IMG/VR virus record: IMGVR_UViG_3300008448_000640
Span: 1-24,003 of that record
Strand: one strand, 5' to 3'
DNA from: a virus
Length of the DNA: 24,003 bases
The position numbers and the translations under genes are program-made. Shown in pieces: positions 6,788-14,008 of this stretch. Position 1 is the first letter of the stretch, and every line of letters starts with the position of its first letter. The notes under the pieces were generated by a model. The model searched no databases, had not been told where the DNA came from, and worked only from the letters and a program-made list of their open reading frames with translations.

Positions 6788-7227
6788 AGATCCCAGTTGC
6801 TATGGATCAACTAGATCCAGCAACGAAAGGTGCAGCGTCAAGAATTGACATGGGCTATAGCAGACCAGCATTCGGTTCTGCTTCAATGGCACCAGCTGCA
6901 CCACAGCTTTCCGAAGCAGCACAGCTCGCAAAGATTGAGCTAGAAAAGAAGCAATGGGAAGCTGAGAACGCAAAGCAGAACGAAGACTGGATGGTCAAGA
7001 AGTGGCGTCCAGCAATGGGTTGGTGCTATATGGTTATCTGCGTACTCGACATGGCTATCTTTCCAGTGCTATGGTCAATTGCTCAGGTTATGACAAAGAC
7101 ACCGATGGTTCAATGGAATCCACTTACGCTGCAAGGCGCTGGTCTATTCCATCTCGCAATGGGCGCAGTCCTTGGTATTGCCGCATGGTCCCGTGGGCAG
7201 GAAAAGATCCAAGGCGTAACAAAGTAA
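6745..7227 (+). CDS. Holin (3TM holin family-like)
   Basis: A 160-residue membrane protein. Residues 1-85 are hydrophilic, with a Pro/Ala-rich stretch and a charged helix (KIELEKKQWEAENAKQNEDW). They are followed by WRPAMGWCYMVICVLDMAIFPVLWSI and, after a loop, LQGAGLFHLAMGAVLGIAAWSRGQEKI. This gives at least two membrane helices in the pattern of the GTA/T4-like-phage holin family. The W-R-P start of the first helix and the A-W-S-R-G-Q-E end are characteristic. The ribosome site is AAAGGAAA, inside the end of the hydrolase gene. It would form the membrane lesion that lets the GH19 endolysin reach the wall. Confidence 0.82.
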   Translation: MPRFGNPDPNEEPVKIPVAMDQLDPATKGAASRIDMGYSRPAFGSASMAPAAPQLSEAAQLAKIELEKKQWEAENAKQNEDWMVKKWRPAMGWCYMVICVLDMAIFPVLWSIAQVMTKTPMVQWNPLTLQGAGLFHLAMGAVLGIAAWSRGQEKIQGVTK

Positions 7228-7236
7228 GGATATATC

Positions 7237-7560
7237 ATGGATAGTGCACAAAATGTAACTGCGATTATGATGCTGCGTCTCATCAACGGTGATGAGATTG
7301 TTGGTAAGGTGAGTTTGGTGAGTAACGTGATCAAGGTGTCTAAGCCTGCTGCTGTCATGATTCAGCCTGGCGCAGCAGGCAAAGCACAAATGGCACTTGT
7401 TGATTACATTCCTATGGCTAAGAGCAAGGACATTATGCTCGACTCGCGCAATGTGCTTTTCACATACGAACCTGACGACCAGATCGAAGCTGCTTATCAG
7501 CAGAACTTTGGATCAATGTTAGTTCTACCCAAGAAAGGCATCTTGACAGCGGTATCATAA
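7237..7560 (+). CDS. Small conserved phage protein with Sm/LSm-like pattern
   Basis: A 107-residue protein with an AAGGA ribosome site. The N-terminal part MLRLINGDEIVGKVSLVSNVIKVSKPAAVMIQP looks like the first three strands of an Sm/Hfq-type beta barrel (strand, N-G-D-E turn, strand, strand). A second part, VDYIPMAKSKDIMLDSRNVLFTYEP, continues the barrel. Similar short proteins occur near replication genes in T4-like marine phages (recalled, not searched). An RNA-binding role is possible but not shown. Its stop codon TAA lies in the left arm of the hairpin that contains the gp43 start, and the -35 box of the gp43 promoter lies in its last codons. Confidence 0.6.
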   Translation: MDSAQNVTAIMMLRLINGDEIVGKVSLVSNVIKVSKPAAVMIQPGAAGKAQMALVDYIPMAKSKDIMLDSRNVLFTYEPDDQIEAAYQQNFGSMLVLPKKGILTAVS

Positions 7561-7571
7561 TGTAGTAGTAT
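7543..7571 (+). promoter_or_regulatory. Sigma70-like promoter for gene 43, TTGACA-N17-TAGTAT
   Basis: TTGACA (7543-7548) and TAGTAT (7566-7571) have the same 17-bp spacing as the other promoters. Transcription would begin about base 7578, which is the A of the gp43 ATG, so the predicted mRNA is nearly leaderless. This agrees with the absence of any ribosome site before the ATG. Confidence 0.6.
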
Positions 7572-7581
7572 TACATTATGA
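7555..7581 (+). promoter_or_regulatory. Perfect 10-bp inverted repeat containing the gp43 start codon
   Basis: TCATAATGTA (7555-7564) and TACATTATGA (7572-7581) are exact inverted repeats around a 7-base loop, GTAGTAT. The right arm contains the gp43 ATG, the left arm the stop of the upstream gene, and the loop holds the -10 box. As RNA it would bury the start codon in read-through transcripts; as DNA it is an operator-like palindrome over the promoter. T4 gp43 represses its own translation through a hairpin next to its start, so an autogenous operator is a reasonable inference. Confidence 0.7.
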
Positions 7582-10088
7582 AATTTTACACAAATGTCCT
7601 TGAATACGGCAACAACATTCTCGTTCGCGGTTACGACCGCGGACGTCCCTTCAATGAAAAGATTCCATATCAACCAACTCTCTATCTTCCGTCAAAGCGC
7701 CCAAACGCCGAATGGAAAACTATCCGTGGGCTTCCGCTTGATCCGATGCCTTTCGATTCCATTCGTGATGCGAAAGACTTTCTCCAGCGATACGAAGATG
7801 TCAGCAACTTTGATGTCTATGGTCTTCCGCGCTTTCTCTATGCCTATCTCAACGACGAGTATCAGAACGAGATTGTTTATGATCGCGATCTAATCAAGGT
7901 TGCATATATCGATATCGAGGTTAGCTCTGAGTTTGGCTTTCCGACTGTCGACCGTGCATCCGATACTGTTACCGCTATCACTCTAAAGAAAGATGGTATC
8001 TTTCATGTTTGGGGTTATGGTGAGTTTGAAGTAAAGCGCGATGATGTTCGTTACTATCAATGCAACAACGAGAAGGAACTCTTTATCAAGTTCCTGAGCG
8101 AGTGGAGCAACGAGTATCCAGATATCGTGACTGGCTGGAACGTTACGTTCTTCGATATTCCGTATCTTGTTCGTCGTATGAGCGCAGTTCTCGGCGAAAG
8201 CGAAGCGAAGCGTTTCTCTCCTTGGAAGATTATCAAAGCACGACAGGTTCGCACAAAGTTCAAAGAAGAAACCGTCTATAACATTGGCGGTGTCGCTACA
8301 CTCGACTATCTTGAAATGTATCAGAAGTTCACTTATACTCAGCAAGAGAGTTATAAGCTGGACCATATTGCGTTTGTGGAACTTGGTGAGCGCAAGCTAT
8401 CGTATGACGAATACGAAACGCTGCATGAGTTTTACATGAACGACTTCCAGAAGTTCATTGAGTATAACATTCGAGATACAGAACTTGTCGAAAAGCTAGA
8501 CGACAAGATGAAGCTAATTGACATGGCTCTCGCGCTCGCGTACGACGCGAAGGTTAGTTTGATGGATGTATTCACGCAGGTTCGCATGTGGGATACAATC
8601 ATTCACAATCATCTATTCAAACAAAAGATCGCTGTTCCTCAATCTTACGATAACAAGAAAGACGAACAGTATGTTGGCGCACACGTCAAAGAACCAAAGC
8701 CCGGTGGCTACGATTGGGTTATGTCGTTCGATTTGAACTCTCTGTATCCGCATCTCATCATGCAGTATAACATCTCACCCGAGACAATGCTTCGAGATAA
8801 TCGTGGGCAAACTATCAAGGTCGAGACTACTGTTGATGAACTGCTCGACGGTATCTTTCCAGAAGTTCCAGATGGATATGGTCTAGCTGCAAACGGCTGC
8901 TTCTTCAGCAAAGCTCGTCAGGGCTTCTTGCCTGAGATCATGGAGCGAATGTATAATGATCGTGTCGTCTATAAAGATAAGATGATTGCAGCACAGAAGG
9001 AATACGAAGCCACAAAGTCTAAACAAGCAGCGAAAGATATCTCACGATATAAGAATATGCAGCTTGCTAAAAAGGTTCAGTTGAACTCAGCTTACGGCGC
9101 GATTGGTAATCCACACTTTCGTTTCTTCGATATCAATCAAGCGACGGCTATCACTCTCGGTGGTCAGCTTTCTATTCGTTGGGCTGAAAACGAAATGAAT
9201 AAGTATTTGAATAAGCTACTCAAGACCAAGGACTATGATTATGTCATTGCTGCCGATACGGACTCGCTGTACATCTGCTTTGATAAGTTGGTACGTCAAG
9301 TGTTTGAGGTACGAGGAGATCAGCATTCTTATTCTGAAGAAGATAAGCAAAAGATCGTCAACTTTTTGGACAAGGTCGCTTCTCAGAAAATTGAACCAGT
9401 TATTGATCGTATCTATTCGGATCTTGCTATTCGGATGGGCGCATTCGCGCAAAAGATGAACATGAAGCGAGAAGTCATCGCTGATCGTGGTATCTGGACT
9501 GCGAAGAAGCGATACATTCTCAATGTTCATGATTCTGAAGGTGTGCGCTATGCCAAGCCGAAGCTAAAGATCATGGGCATCGAAGCGGTCAAGTCATCAA
9601 CTCCTGCCGTTTGCCGTAAAGCAATTATCGATGCTCTCAGTATCATTATGACTCAACCAGAAGAAGAACTGCACAAATTTATCGCCGAGTTCAAAACAAA
9701 GTTCTGTTCTCTTAGCTTCGAGGAAGTTGCTTTTCCGCGATCAGTCCAAGACCTAACTAAATACAAAAACGAAACAAAGAGCATTCCGATTCATGTTCGT
9801 GGTGCATTGCTCTATAACAATTTGGTAAAGAAGAACAATCTTACCAAGAAGTATGAGCTAATCAAAGACGGAGAGAAGATTAGGTTCTCTTATCTCAAGA
9901 TGCCTAATCCAGTTCGTGATAACGTAATTTGCGCTTTCTCTGCTCTTCCTTCCGAGTTTAGACTGGAAGAGTATATCGACTACGATATTCAATTTGAAAA
10001 AGCGTTCATGTCTCCGCTCAATTCTATTCTGCAAAACATTGGTTGGCATGCAGAAAAGCAGAGTACACTAGAGGATTTCTTTTCGTGA
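7578..10088 (+). CDS. 43: DNA polymerase gp43 (family B, with 3'-5' exonuclease)
   Basis: The replicative polymerase, 836 residues against about 898 in T4. Exonuclease motifs: Exo I YIDIEV (D112, E114), Exo II WNVTFFDIPYL, Exo III YNIRDTELV. Polymerase motifs: A DLNSLYPHLI (D385), B QLNSAYGAIGN, and C AADTDSLY (D560, D562). The C-terminus ends QSTLEDFF, a PIP-like clamp-binding tail. The N-terminus MKFYTNVLEYGNNILVRGYDRG matches other T4-like polymerases, so the ATG at 7578 is right although it has no Shine-Dalgarno sequence. The TGA stop overlaps the next gene's GTG. No intein or intron is seen. Expression probably involves the promoter and hairpin at 7543-7581. Confidence 0.97.
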   Translation: MKFYTNVLEYGNNILVRGYDRGRPFNEKIPYQPTLYLPSKRPNAEWKTIRGLPLDPMPFDSIRDAKDFLQRYEDVSNFDVYGLPRFLYAYLNDEYQNEIVYDRDLIKVAYIDIEVSSEFGFPTVDRASDTVTAITLKKDGIFHVWGYGEFEVKRDDVRYYQCNNEKELFIKFLSEWSNEYPDIVTGWNVTFFDIPYLVRRMSAVLGESEAKRFSPWKIIKARQVRTKFKEETVYNIGGVATLDYLEMYQKFTYTQQESYKLDHIAFVELGERKLSYDEYETLHEFYMNDFQKFIEYNIRDTELVEKLDDKMKLIDMALALAYDAKVSLMDVFTQVRMWDTIIHNHLFKQKIAVPQSYDNKKDEQYVGAHVKEPKPGGYDWVMSFDLNSLYPHLIMQYNISPETMLRDNRGQTIKVETTVDELLDGIFPEVPDGYGLAANGCFFSKARQGFLPEIMERMYNDRVVYKDKMIAAQKEYEATKSKQAAKDISRYKNMQLAKKVQLNSAYGAIGNPHFRFFDINQATAITLGGQLSIRWAENEMNKYLNKLLKTKDYDYVIAADTDSLYICFDKLVRQVFEVRGDQHSYSEEDKQKIVNFLDKVASQKIEPVIDRIYSDLAIRMGAFAQKMNMKREVIADRGIWTAKKRYILNVHDSEGVRYAKPKLKIMGIEAVKSSTPAVCRKAIIDALSIIMTQPEEELHKFIAEFKTKFCSLSFEEVAFPRSVQDLTKYKNETKSIPIHVRGALLYNNLVKKNNLTKKYELIKDGEKIRFSYLKMPNPVRDNVICAFSALPSEFRLEEYIDYDIQFEKAFMSPLNSILQNIGWHAEKQSTLEDFFS

Positions 10089-10912
10089 TTGATAAACTGT
10101 TGATTGATGCTCTTGACCGAGCATCTACTAATAAAGAAGTTGCTGTTCTTTTGTCTGGCGGTGTAGATAGCGTCTCTGTTGCTTTTGCTGCTCATCGATT
10201 AGGCAAGAAGATTACAGCTTATACTTTTCACTTGAAGGATCAACCGACTTACGATTCCCAGAAGGCAGTACACATTGCGGATACAATGGGCTGGGATTGC
10301 AAGGTTGTCGAAGTCCCTACAGATAGTAAGACGGTCGAAGATTCGTTTGTAGAGTTGGCTAGAAAGTATCATTGTATAAAGAAGACACACTTTGAATGTT
10401 GCTATCCGTTTCTATTTGTGTATCCGCAAATCGAGTTTGACGAAGTATTGAGTGGATGGGCTGCAGATGGTTACTATGGTGTTTCGAAAAGAGCACATCT
10501 ACACTTCAAGTCACCAAAGAGTAAGTTTGACGAGTTTCGTGATGCATACTTCAAAGATTATAGTCGTGCTGGATACAACTGGCACAAGAGAATTGCAGAC
10601 GAGCACAATAAGAAGTTTATAACACCGTATTTGACACAAGAGGTTTCGGATTACTTTTATACAATGGATTGGTATCAACTCAATCAACCATTTCAAAAGC
10701 ATCATGTAGTCGAAGCGTTTCCAGAATTCAAACAAGTTGGTGGTGTCAAGAAGCATATCAATCTACAGCTTGGTTCTGGTATTGACAAGCTGTTTGAAGA
10801 AAAAGTTCTTACTAATAAAACGCTAAACTTCAAAAATAGAATTCGTATTATGGATGTATGTCGCGATTGGACAAATACATCAACATCAAATCTAGAGGGC
10901 TTCTTTGCATGA
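10085..10912 (+). CDS. Asparagine-synthetase-type PP-loop ATPase (no glutaminase domain)
   Basis: A 275-residue N-type ATP pyrophosphatase if translated from GTG 10085, which overlaps the gp43 stop (GTGA) after an AGAGGA ribosome site. The longer in-frame ATG at 10043 would lie deep in gp43. The PP-loop is LLSGGVDSVSVAFAA, matching SGGxDS of asparagine synthetase B, and LSGWAADGYYGVSK corresponds to the SG-GADExxxGY box. Such enzymes adenylate a carboxylate (aspartate in AsnB). The N-terminal Cys-containing glutaminase domain is absent, so ammonia or another amine donor would be needed. The true substrate could be free aspartate, a peptide, or a nucleotide precursor. It lies in the replication block directly after 43, so it is expressed with it. 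Confidence 0.78.
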   Translation: MIDKLLIDALDRASTNKEVAVLLSGGVDSVSVAFAAHRLGKKITAYTFHLKDQPTYDSQKAVHIADTMGWDCKVVEVPTDSKTVEDSFVELARKYHCIKKTHFECCYPFLFVYPQIEFDEVLSGWAADGYYGVSKRAHLHFKSPKSKFDEFRDAYFKDYSRAGYNWHKRIADEHNKKFITPYLTQEVSDYFYTMDWYQLNQPFQKHHVVEAFPEFKQVGGVKKHINLQLGSGIDKLFEEKVLTNKTLNFKNRIRIMDVCRDWTNTSTSNLEGFFA

Positions 10913-11199
10913 GTGTCAAAATTCCACAAGAGTATCTTGGCTATGACTTTGGTTTTACTGGAGTCGATGAGCATGAGATCAAGCACGACGTTCTACAAGA
11001 GCTAAATGCAAAAGATCAAGCTCTTACCGAAAAAGAGGAAGAGCTACAAGAAAAGATCAAAGTATTGGAAAGTATGATTGTTCCGCTACTGAATAATCTA
11101 ATCAAGACTTCCGACAAGGCTTACATCTACTGGCCTAATCGTAAAGACAAGTGTCAAGAGATGTTGGAAAAAGTATTGAAAACTACAAGAGGTTTGTGA
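10909..11199 (+). CDS. Conserved phage coiled-coil protein next to gene 43
   Basis: A 96-residue protein that starts at the ATGA overlap with the previous gene. It begins SVKIPQEYLGYDFGFTGVDE, continues with a charged helix (LNAKDQALTEKEEELQEKIKVLE, about residues 28-50; coiled coil likely), and ends SDKAYIYWPNRKDKCQEMLEKVLKTTR. I recall proteins of the same layout near polymerase or recombination genes in T4-like marine phages, with unknown function. In-frame codons upstream (from 10858) lie inside the preceding gene and lack a ribosome site. Confidence 0.75.
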   Translation: MSVKIPQEYLGYDFGFTGVDEHEIKHDVLQELNAKDQALTEKEEELQEKIKVLESMIVPLLNNLIKTSDKAYIYWPNRKDKCQEMLEKVLKTTRGL

Positions 11200-11420
11200 T
11201 GACTAGTCCAATGACACAATTGAATCCGCCTATTCCCCTCATGACTCCGAAGGGAAGAGCGGTAGCTCACTTCATTATCGACTACGGTATGGAAAATGAC
11301 TTGATGTGGGTTTGCTTTCAGGATGATACAGGTGAGTGCTGGACCTGGGAAAACGCTCACGTCCGCGCTCGTGTCAACGAAACCATCGGACGCAAGAAAG
11401 CATCAAAGATAAATGTTTGA
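11199..11420 (+). CDS. Small conserved phage protein
   Basis: A 73-residue protein whose ATG overlaps the previous stop by one base (TGATG). It reads NPPIPLMTPKGRAVAHFIIDYG, then WVCFQDDTGECWTWENAHVRAR and a basic end (GRKKASK). The pattern NPPIP-TPKG-A-FxIDYG-QDDTGExW recurs in short proteins of T4-like and alphaproteobacterial phages. The function is not known to me. A second ATG four codons in (11211, MTQLNPPIP) is an equally plausible start. The predicted fold is a short beta meander with acidic and aromatic residues. Confidence 0.7.
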   Translation: MTSPMTQLNPPIPLMTPKGRAVAHFIIDYGMENDLMWVCFQDDTGECWTWENAHVRARVNETIGRKKASKINV

Positions 11421-11589
11421 AGTAACAGAAGATAACTATCATATTTTCCTAACGTGGCACGGACACGATCTGGAAGTGGCTGAGTGGGTAGTGGAAACGC
11501 AAGATGCTAATTCACCACTTCTTTCTGTCCGTCTATGGGTTGAAGCATCGAAAATGCTTCTAAAGAAACATGGTTCTAAATCTAGATAG
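11413..11589 (+). CDS. Small hypothetical protein
   Basis: A 58-residue ORF that begins inside the end of the previous gene (8-nt overlap) and overlaps the following membrane protein gene by 20 nt. The sequence MFEVTEDNYHIFLTWHGHDLEVAEWV is followed by a helix (SVRLWVEASKMLLKK). No motif or family is recognised. It fills a gap that would otherwise be 149 nt long, and codon use resembles its neighbours, which supports it as a real gene. The ribosome site is weak (AAAGATAA). Confidence 0.55.
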   Translation: MFEVTEDNYHIFLTWHGHDLEVAEWVVETQDANSPLLSVRLWVEASKMLLKKHGSKSR

Positions 11590-12388
11590 AATTCTAATTA
11601 TGATGACGGGGATCGCACTCTCCGTCGTCGCAGCTTGGTATTCAGTTACAGGTCTCACAGCTATCTTCGCTGGAGCTTACTGGGCTGTTGTGATTCTCGG
11701 CGGAACACTAGAGTTTGGTAAAATTGTTCTAGCTTCTTGGTTATACAGAAATTGGAAATACGTTCCATTTCTACTCAAGACCTACTTTACAATCGCATTG
11801 TTAGTTCTTATGCTTATTACAAGCATGGGCATTTTTGGCTTCTTATCTAAAGCACACCTTGAACAAACTTCTCCTGCTGGTGATGTAGCTGCTAAGATAG
11901 AACGCATCGACGGCTCTCTCGCGCGCGAGCGCGGGCGTATCACGCGCGGAGAGCAACAACTAGCACAAATGGATAAGGCTATCGATGCGATTATTGATCG
12001 TAACAATCGTGCCCAAACAGCTATGCAAGTTCGCACTCAGCAAAAGAAAGAGCGCGATATGATTGCAGCTGAGATAAAAGATGCCCAAGTAAATATTGAC
12101 AAGCTGCTAGACGAGAAAGCGCCACTTATGGCTGCTACTCGTGCAATCAAGTTAGAAGTTGGTCCTATTCGATATGTGGCTGAAATGATCTACGGCGAAG
12201 GTAACGAACGTGATCTCGAAGCAGCTATTCGCGCAATGATTCTGTTGCTTGTTCTCGTCGTTGATCCATTGGCTGTATTGATGATTATCGCAGCCAGTAG
12301 AAATCTAAAAATGGATGTCGATAGAATTGATGCAATCGCGACAGACGGCGATCTATGGGAACCTGTTGTCCTAGAAAAGAAGTCTTGA
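11570..12388 (+). CDS. Membrane-anchored coiled-coil protein
   Basis: A 272-residue protein with hydrophobic helices at about 8-25, 31-50 and 68-90. A long charged central region (about 95-195, KIERIDGSLARERGRITRGEQQLAQMDKAIDAI and on) should form a coiled coil, and a last hydrophobic segment lies at about 222-243 (AMILLLVLVVDPLAVLMIIAA). The segment GEGNERDLEAAIRAM before the last helix and the DPLAVLM in it recur in conserved membrane proteins of T4-like marine phages (recalled). Function unknown; a membrane scaffold or superinfection role is speculation. Its TGA stop (12386-12388) is embedded in the -35 box of the uvsX promoter. An ATG ten codons in (11600) is an alternative start. Confidence 0.72.
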   Translation: MVLNLDRILIMMTGIALSVVAAWYSVTGLTAIFAGAYWAVVILGGTLEFGKIVLASWLYRNWKYVPFLLKTYFTIALLVLMLITSMGIFGFLSKAHLEQTSPAGDVAAKIERIDGSLARERGRITRGEQQLAQMDKAIDAIIDRNNRAQTAMQVRTQQKKERDMIAAEIKDAQVNIDKLLDEKAPLMAATRAIKLEVGPIRYVAEMIYGEGNERDLEAAIRAMILLLVLVVDPLAVLMIIAASRNLKMDVDRIDAIATDGDLWEPVVLEKKS

Positions 12389-12413
12389 CAATTTGTGGCT
12401 ATTCTGTTACTAT
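12385..12413 (+). promoter_or_regulatory. Sigma70-like promoter for uvsX, TTGACA-N17-TACTAT
   Basis: TTGACA (12385-12390) and TACTAT (12408-12413) are 17 bp apart. The -35 box contains the upstream stop codon. A strong GGAGGTGAG ribosome site and the uvsX ATG follow within 20 bases. Confidence 0.8.
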
Positions 12414-12431
12414 TATGATTGGAGGTGAGAA

Positions 12432-13481
12432 ATGTCTCTCAAGGAAAAACTTATCAAGAATTCAACAATCGCATTTACGGCTACACTAGAAGATTCCAAA
12501 ATCTTTACCAAGAAAGATGTTATTCCAACATCTGTACCAATGATCAACGTTGCGTTGTCTGGTTCAATAGATGGTGGTCTAGTTCCTGGCATTACAATGC
12601 TTGCTGGTCCATCGAAGCACTTCAAGACTGGCTTCGCATTGCTTATGGCATCAGCATTCCTCAAGAAGTATTCTGATGGCGTAATTCTTTTCTACGATTC
12701 AGAGTTTGGTACACCGCAGGCATACTTCAACACATTTGGTATTCCGTTTGATTCGGTTGTTCATACACCAGTGATGGATGTAGAGCAGCTAAAGTTTGAC
12801 ATTATGAAACAGCTGACTGGTCTTGAGCGGGGTGATCGTGTCATGATTGTCATCGATTCTATTGGCAATCTTGCTTCGAAGAAAGAAGTTGAAGATGCTC
12901 TCAACGAGAAGTCTGTTGCGGATATGTCTCGTGCAAAGCAACTCAAGTCTTTGTTTCGTATGATTACTCCGTATCTTACTCTCAAAGATATTCCTATGGT
13001 TGTGGTCAACCATACCTATAAAGAAATTGGTCTCTATCCAAAAGATATCGTTGGTGGTGGCACTGGTTCTTATTATGGCTCAGACAATATCTGGATTCTT
13101 GGTCGTCAGCAAGATAAAGACTCTGACGGTATTCAAGGCTATCACTTTGTTATCAACGTGGAGAAGTCACGCTATGTCAAAGAAAAGTCCAAGATCCCTA
13201 TTACTATCAACTATGAAGGAGGTATCAATAGGTGGAGCGGTCTACTGGATATCGCTATTGATGGTAATTATATTGCTAAACCTAAGGTAGGTTGGTACGC
13301 TCGCGTCAATAGAGAGACCGGCGAAGTTATTGCTCCAAACATGAGAGCAGCTGATATCGTCGACAACGGTGAGTTGTGGAAAGATATCTTCAAGACTACA
13401 GACTTTGCAGACTACATCAAGAATCGCTATTCTATCGCACACGGCGCTATTATGGGGGAAGAAGATGAAACTAATCAGTGA
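12432..13481 (+). CDS. uvsX: RecA-like recombinase UvsX
   Basis: A strand-exchange ATPase for recombination-dependent replication and repair, 349 residues (T4 UvsX is about 390). Walker A is GPSKHFKT (residues 59-66), an unusual form shared with T4 UvsX. A Walker B-like strand is RVMIVIDSIGNLAS, and VVNHTYKEIGLYPKDIVGGGTGSYY corresponds to the DNA-binding/loop region. The N-terminus begins with SLKEKLIKNSTI after an excellent GGAGGTGAG ribosome site. It has its own promoter and begins the uvsX-41 block. The end overlaps the next small gene by 17 nt. No UvsY candidate is visible in the window. Confidence 0.95.
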   Translation: MSLKEKLIKNSTIAFTATLEDSKIFTKKDVIPTSVPMINVALSGSIDGGLVPGITMLAGPSKHFKTGFALLMASAFLKKYSDGVILFYDSEFGTPQAYFNTFGIPFDSVVHTPVMDVEQLKFDIMKQLTGLERGDRVMIVIDSIGNLASKKEVEDALNEKSVADMSRAKQLKSLFRMITPYLTLKDIPMVVVNHTYKEIGLYPKDIVGGGTGSYYGSDNIWILGRQQDKDSDGIQGYHFVINVEKSRYVKEKSKIPITINYEGGINRWSGLLDIAIDGNYIAKPKVGWYARVNRETGEVIAPNMRAADIVDNGELWKDIFKTTDFADYIKNRYSIAHGAIMGEEDETNQ

Positions 13482-13677
13482 ACATTATGATGATAAGAGT
13501 ATCAAGTCAGCTAAAGTCTATCTTGATAAAGATACATATTGCGTAGAGTATATTCAAAACGAACAAGTTGTTTCACTTAGATACTTTCCTGGGCATTCTA
13601 TCTACATGGCAGAAGATGCAGCTGAAAATTGGGTTAGTGGTATTTTGAGGTATGAGCATGTCACAGCGGACTATTGA
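13465..13677 (+). CDS. Small conserved phage protein downstream of uvsX
   Basis: A 70-residue protein. The ATG at 13465 follows GGGGGAAG and lies within the end of uvsX; codons further upstream in this frame lack a ribosome site. It reads MKLISEHYDDKSIKSAKVYLDKDTY and continues with RYFPGHSIYMAEDAAENWVSG, a pattern (HS-x-x-x-AEDAAENxVxG) seen in short proteins beside uvsX in marine T4-like phages (recalled). The function is unknown. The stop TGA (13675-13677) lies in a TTGACA box. Confidence 0.72.
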   Translation: MKLISEHYDDKSIKSAKVYLDKDTYCVEYIQNEQVVSLRYFPGHSIYMAEDAAENWVSGILRYEHVTADY

Positions 13678-14008
13678 CAATCCAGTTGCAGTAGCTTACA
13701 ATCATATTGAACATCCTGAGGTAAAAGACTTTATCTGTATTCGCATTGAAGAAGGCGAGTTTGAAGGTATGGTCTATCACTATGAAAACCTAAAGGTTGG
13801 TGATGAAACTGATGATGGTGGCGCACTACTCAATTTCAATTATCATGTGGTAGAATCATTCTTAGCAGAAGAGATGCTGACTGAAGCTATCAAGACTCGT
13901 TTTGAAGATACTATCGCTGGTATCCTTTATGACATTTTGCTCAAACAAGTAGGAAAGATCGGGAATGAAGATCGAACTGACGATCCTAAAGAATCTGGTT
14001 CACAATGA
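13658..14008 (+). CDS. Hypothetical protein between uvsX and 41
   Basis: A 116-residue acidic protein. Two ATGs compete: 13652 is only one base from the GAGG ribosome site, while 13658 is six bases from GAGGT, so 13658 is preferred. The sequence has beta-rich stretches (FICIRIEEGEFEGMVYHYENLKVGDETDDGG) and a helix (AEEMLTEAIKTRFEDTIAGIL). No family is recognised. It overlaps gene 41 by 44 nt. In T4 a small gene (40) precedes 41, but no similarity to gp40 is claimed. Confidence 0.65.
   Translation: MSQRTIDNPVAVAYNHIEHPEVKDFICIRIEEGEFEGMVYHYENLKVGDETDDGGALLNFNYHVVESFLAEEMLTEAIKTRFEDTIAGILYDILLKQVGKIGNEDRTDDPKESGSQ
13674..13702 (+). promoter_or_regulatory. Promoter-like site TTGACA-N17-TACAAT inside the 13658 gene
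   Basis: TTGACA (13674-13679) and TACAAT (13697-13702) are spaced by 17 bp, and the -35 box contains the stop of the preceding gene, as at regA and before uvsX. It would start RNA near 13709, inside the next gene, so it could serve gene 41. Part of its likeness may come from coding constraint. Confidence 0.42.

Noticed and set aside
11915-11955. CGCG-rich run with possible hairpins in the membrane protein gene
   Set aside because: Follows from Arg/Ala-rich coding (LARERGRITRGE); similar CGCG runs occur in other genes and no regulatory context is present.
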